DNA from: Arachidicoccus rhizosphaerae
GTDB taxonomy: Bacteria > Bacteroidota > Bacteroidia > Chitinophagales > Chitinophagaceae
Length of the DNA: 64,000 nucleotides
Direction of reading: 5' to 3'
NCBI RefSeq assembly: GCF_900107765.1
Contig: NZ_FNQY01000001.1
Location: forward strand, 434,001 to 498,000
The notes under the pieces were generated by a model. The model did no database searches. It was given only the letters and a program-made list of their open reading frames with translations, and was not told where the DNA came from. Positions 63,822 through 64,000 of this stretch are shown here, piece by piece. Within the stretch, counting starts at the first letter, position 1. The number at the start of each line of letters is the position of its first letter. Position numbers and translations under genes: made by a program.

Positions 63822-63872
63822 TAGGCCGTTAAGGCCAATGAAAAGAGTATTTAAAAAGTTGAAACGGCCTAC
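63821..63872. repeat. Inverted repeat in the nuoM-nuoN gap
   Basis: GTAGGCCGTT (63821-63830) and AACGGCCTAC (63863-63872) are perfect 10-bp inverted copies 32 nt apart. No T-run follows, so it looks like an mRNA stem within the operon and not a terminator. A smaller GGGC/GCCC hairpin follows near 63902-63919. Confidence 0.6.
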
Positions 63873-63945
63873 TGGCCGGATTTGAAAATAGAAAAATAAA
63901 AAGGGCGGGTCCTTTAGCCCTACGTCAATAAAATTCGTTAGAACT

Positions 63946-64000
63946 ATGAACGCAATCATACTGTCAGCAATTTTTGGAATAGTGATGATGCTAAGCAGTG
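63946..64000 (+). CDS. nuoN: NADH-quinone oxidoreductase subunit N, N-terminus only
   Basis: The last 55 nt encode MNAIILSAIFGIVMMLSS, a hydrophobic start consistent with the first helix of the third antiporter-like subunit, NuoN. Its place directly after nuoM agrees with the standard gene order. The rest lies beyond the window, so the identification rests mainly on position. Confidence 0.8.
   Translation, partial: MNAIILSAIFGIVMMLSS

Noticed and set aside
1-64000. Search by eye for tRNA, rRNA, CRISPR arrays and complete insertion sequences
   Set aside because: No cloverleaf, regularly spaced repeats or transposase with terminal inverted repeats were seen. The Rpn gene is of a family once called transposase but lacks any element ends.

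Overview
The window comes from a Bacteroidota genome, most likely family Chitinophagaceae (genus not assignable from this sequence). Reasons: two SusC/SusD pairs, a type IX secretion sorting domain, M56/BlaI and LytS/LytTR regulators, a nuo operon with a short NuoG, and promoters that fit the Bacteroidota -7 consensus TAnnTTTG.

Region 1 (1-39477) is a pectin utilisation locus aimed mainly at rhamnogalacturonan I. It holds a PL9 pectate lyase-like protein, a surface operon (fasciclin lipoprotein, SusC, SusD, two fasciclin lipoproteins, SusC, SusD), two CE12-type acetylesterases, a PL11 rhamnogalacturonan lyase, three GH2-family proteins, a sialate-type O-acetylesterase, an SGNH esterase, a GH29 fucosidase and a GH28 enzyme. 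Five transcription units, including a truncated divergent gene at the left edge, share one promoter layout: two head-to-tail copies of a 10-bp repeat RCAGGAYRGT, a spacer of exactly 17 nt, then the -7 box. This is the strongest unlisted signal in the window and looks like the activator site of a PUL regulon. No regulator gene for it lies in the window.

Inside this locus (30253-32289) sits a separate cassette: a small winged-helix reading frame and an AAA/ORC-like ATPase, driven by a promoter carrying two GACAAT-N6-ATTGTY palindromes.

Region 2 (39718-50838) has gnd; a convergent operon of LiaF-like protein, LytS kinase, LytTR regulator and XRE regulator; a DUF937-OmpA membrane protein; an Rpn-family PD-(D/E)XK nuclease whose C-terminal third and downstream sequence are tandemly duplicated; and a BlaI repressor with an M56 sensor protein that also carries two TonB-plug-like segments and a TonB C-terminal domain. 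The BlaI promoter has a perfect palindrome filling the space between its -33 and -7 boxes.

Region 3 (51012-64000) is the respiratory complex I operon nuoB-C-(68-aa membrane protein)-D-E-(VOC protein)-F-G-H-I-J-K-L-M-N, with nuoN cut by the window end. No nuoA is seen at the head of the operon. I saw no rRNA, tRNA, CRISPR array or intact insertion sequence.
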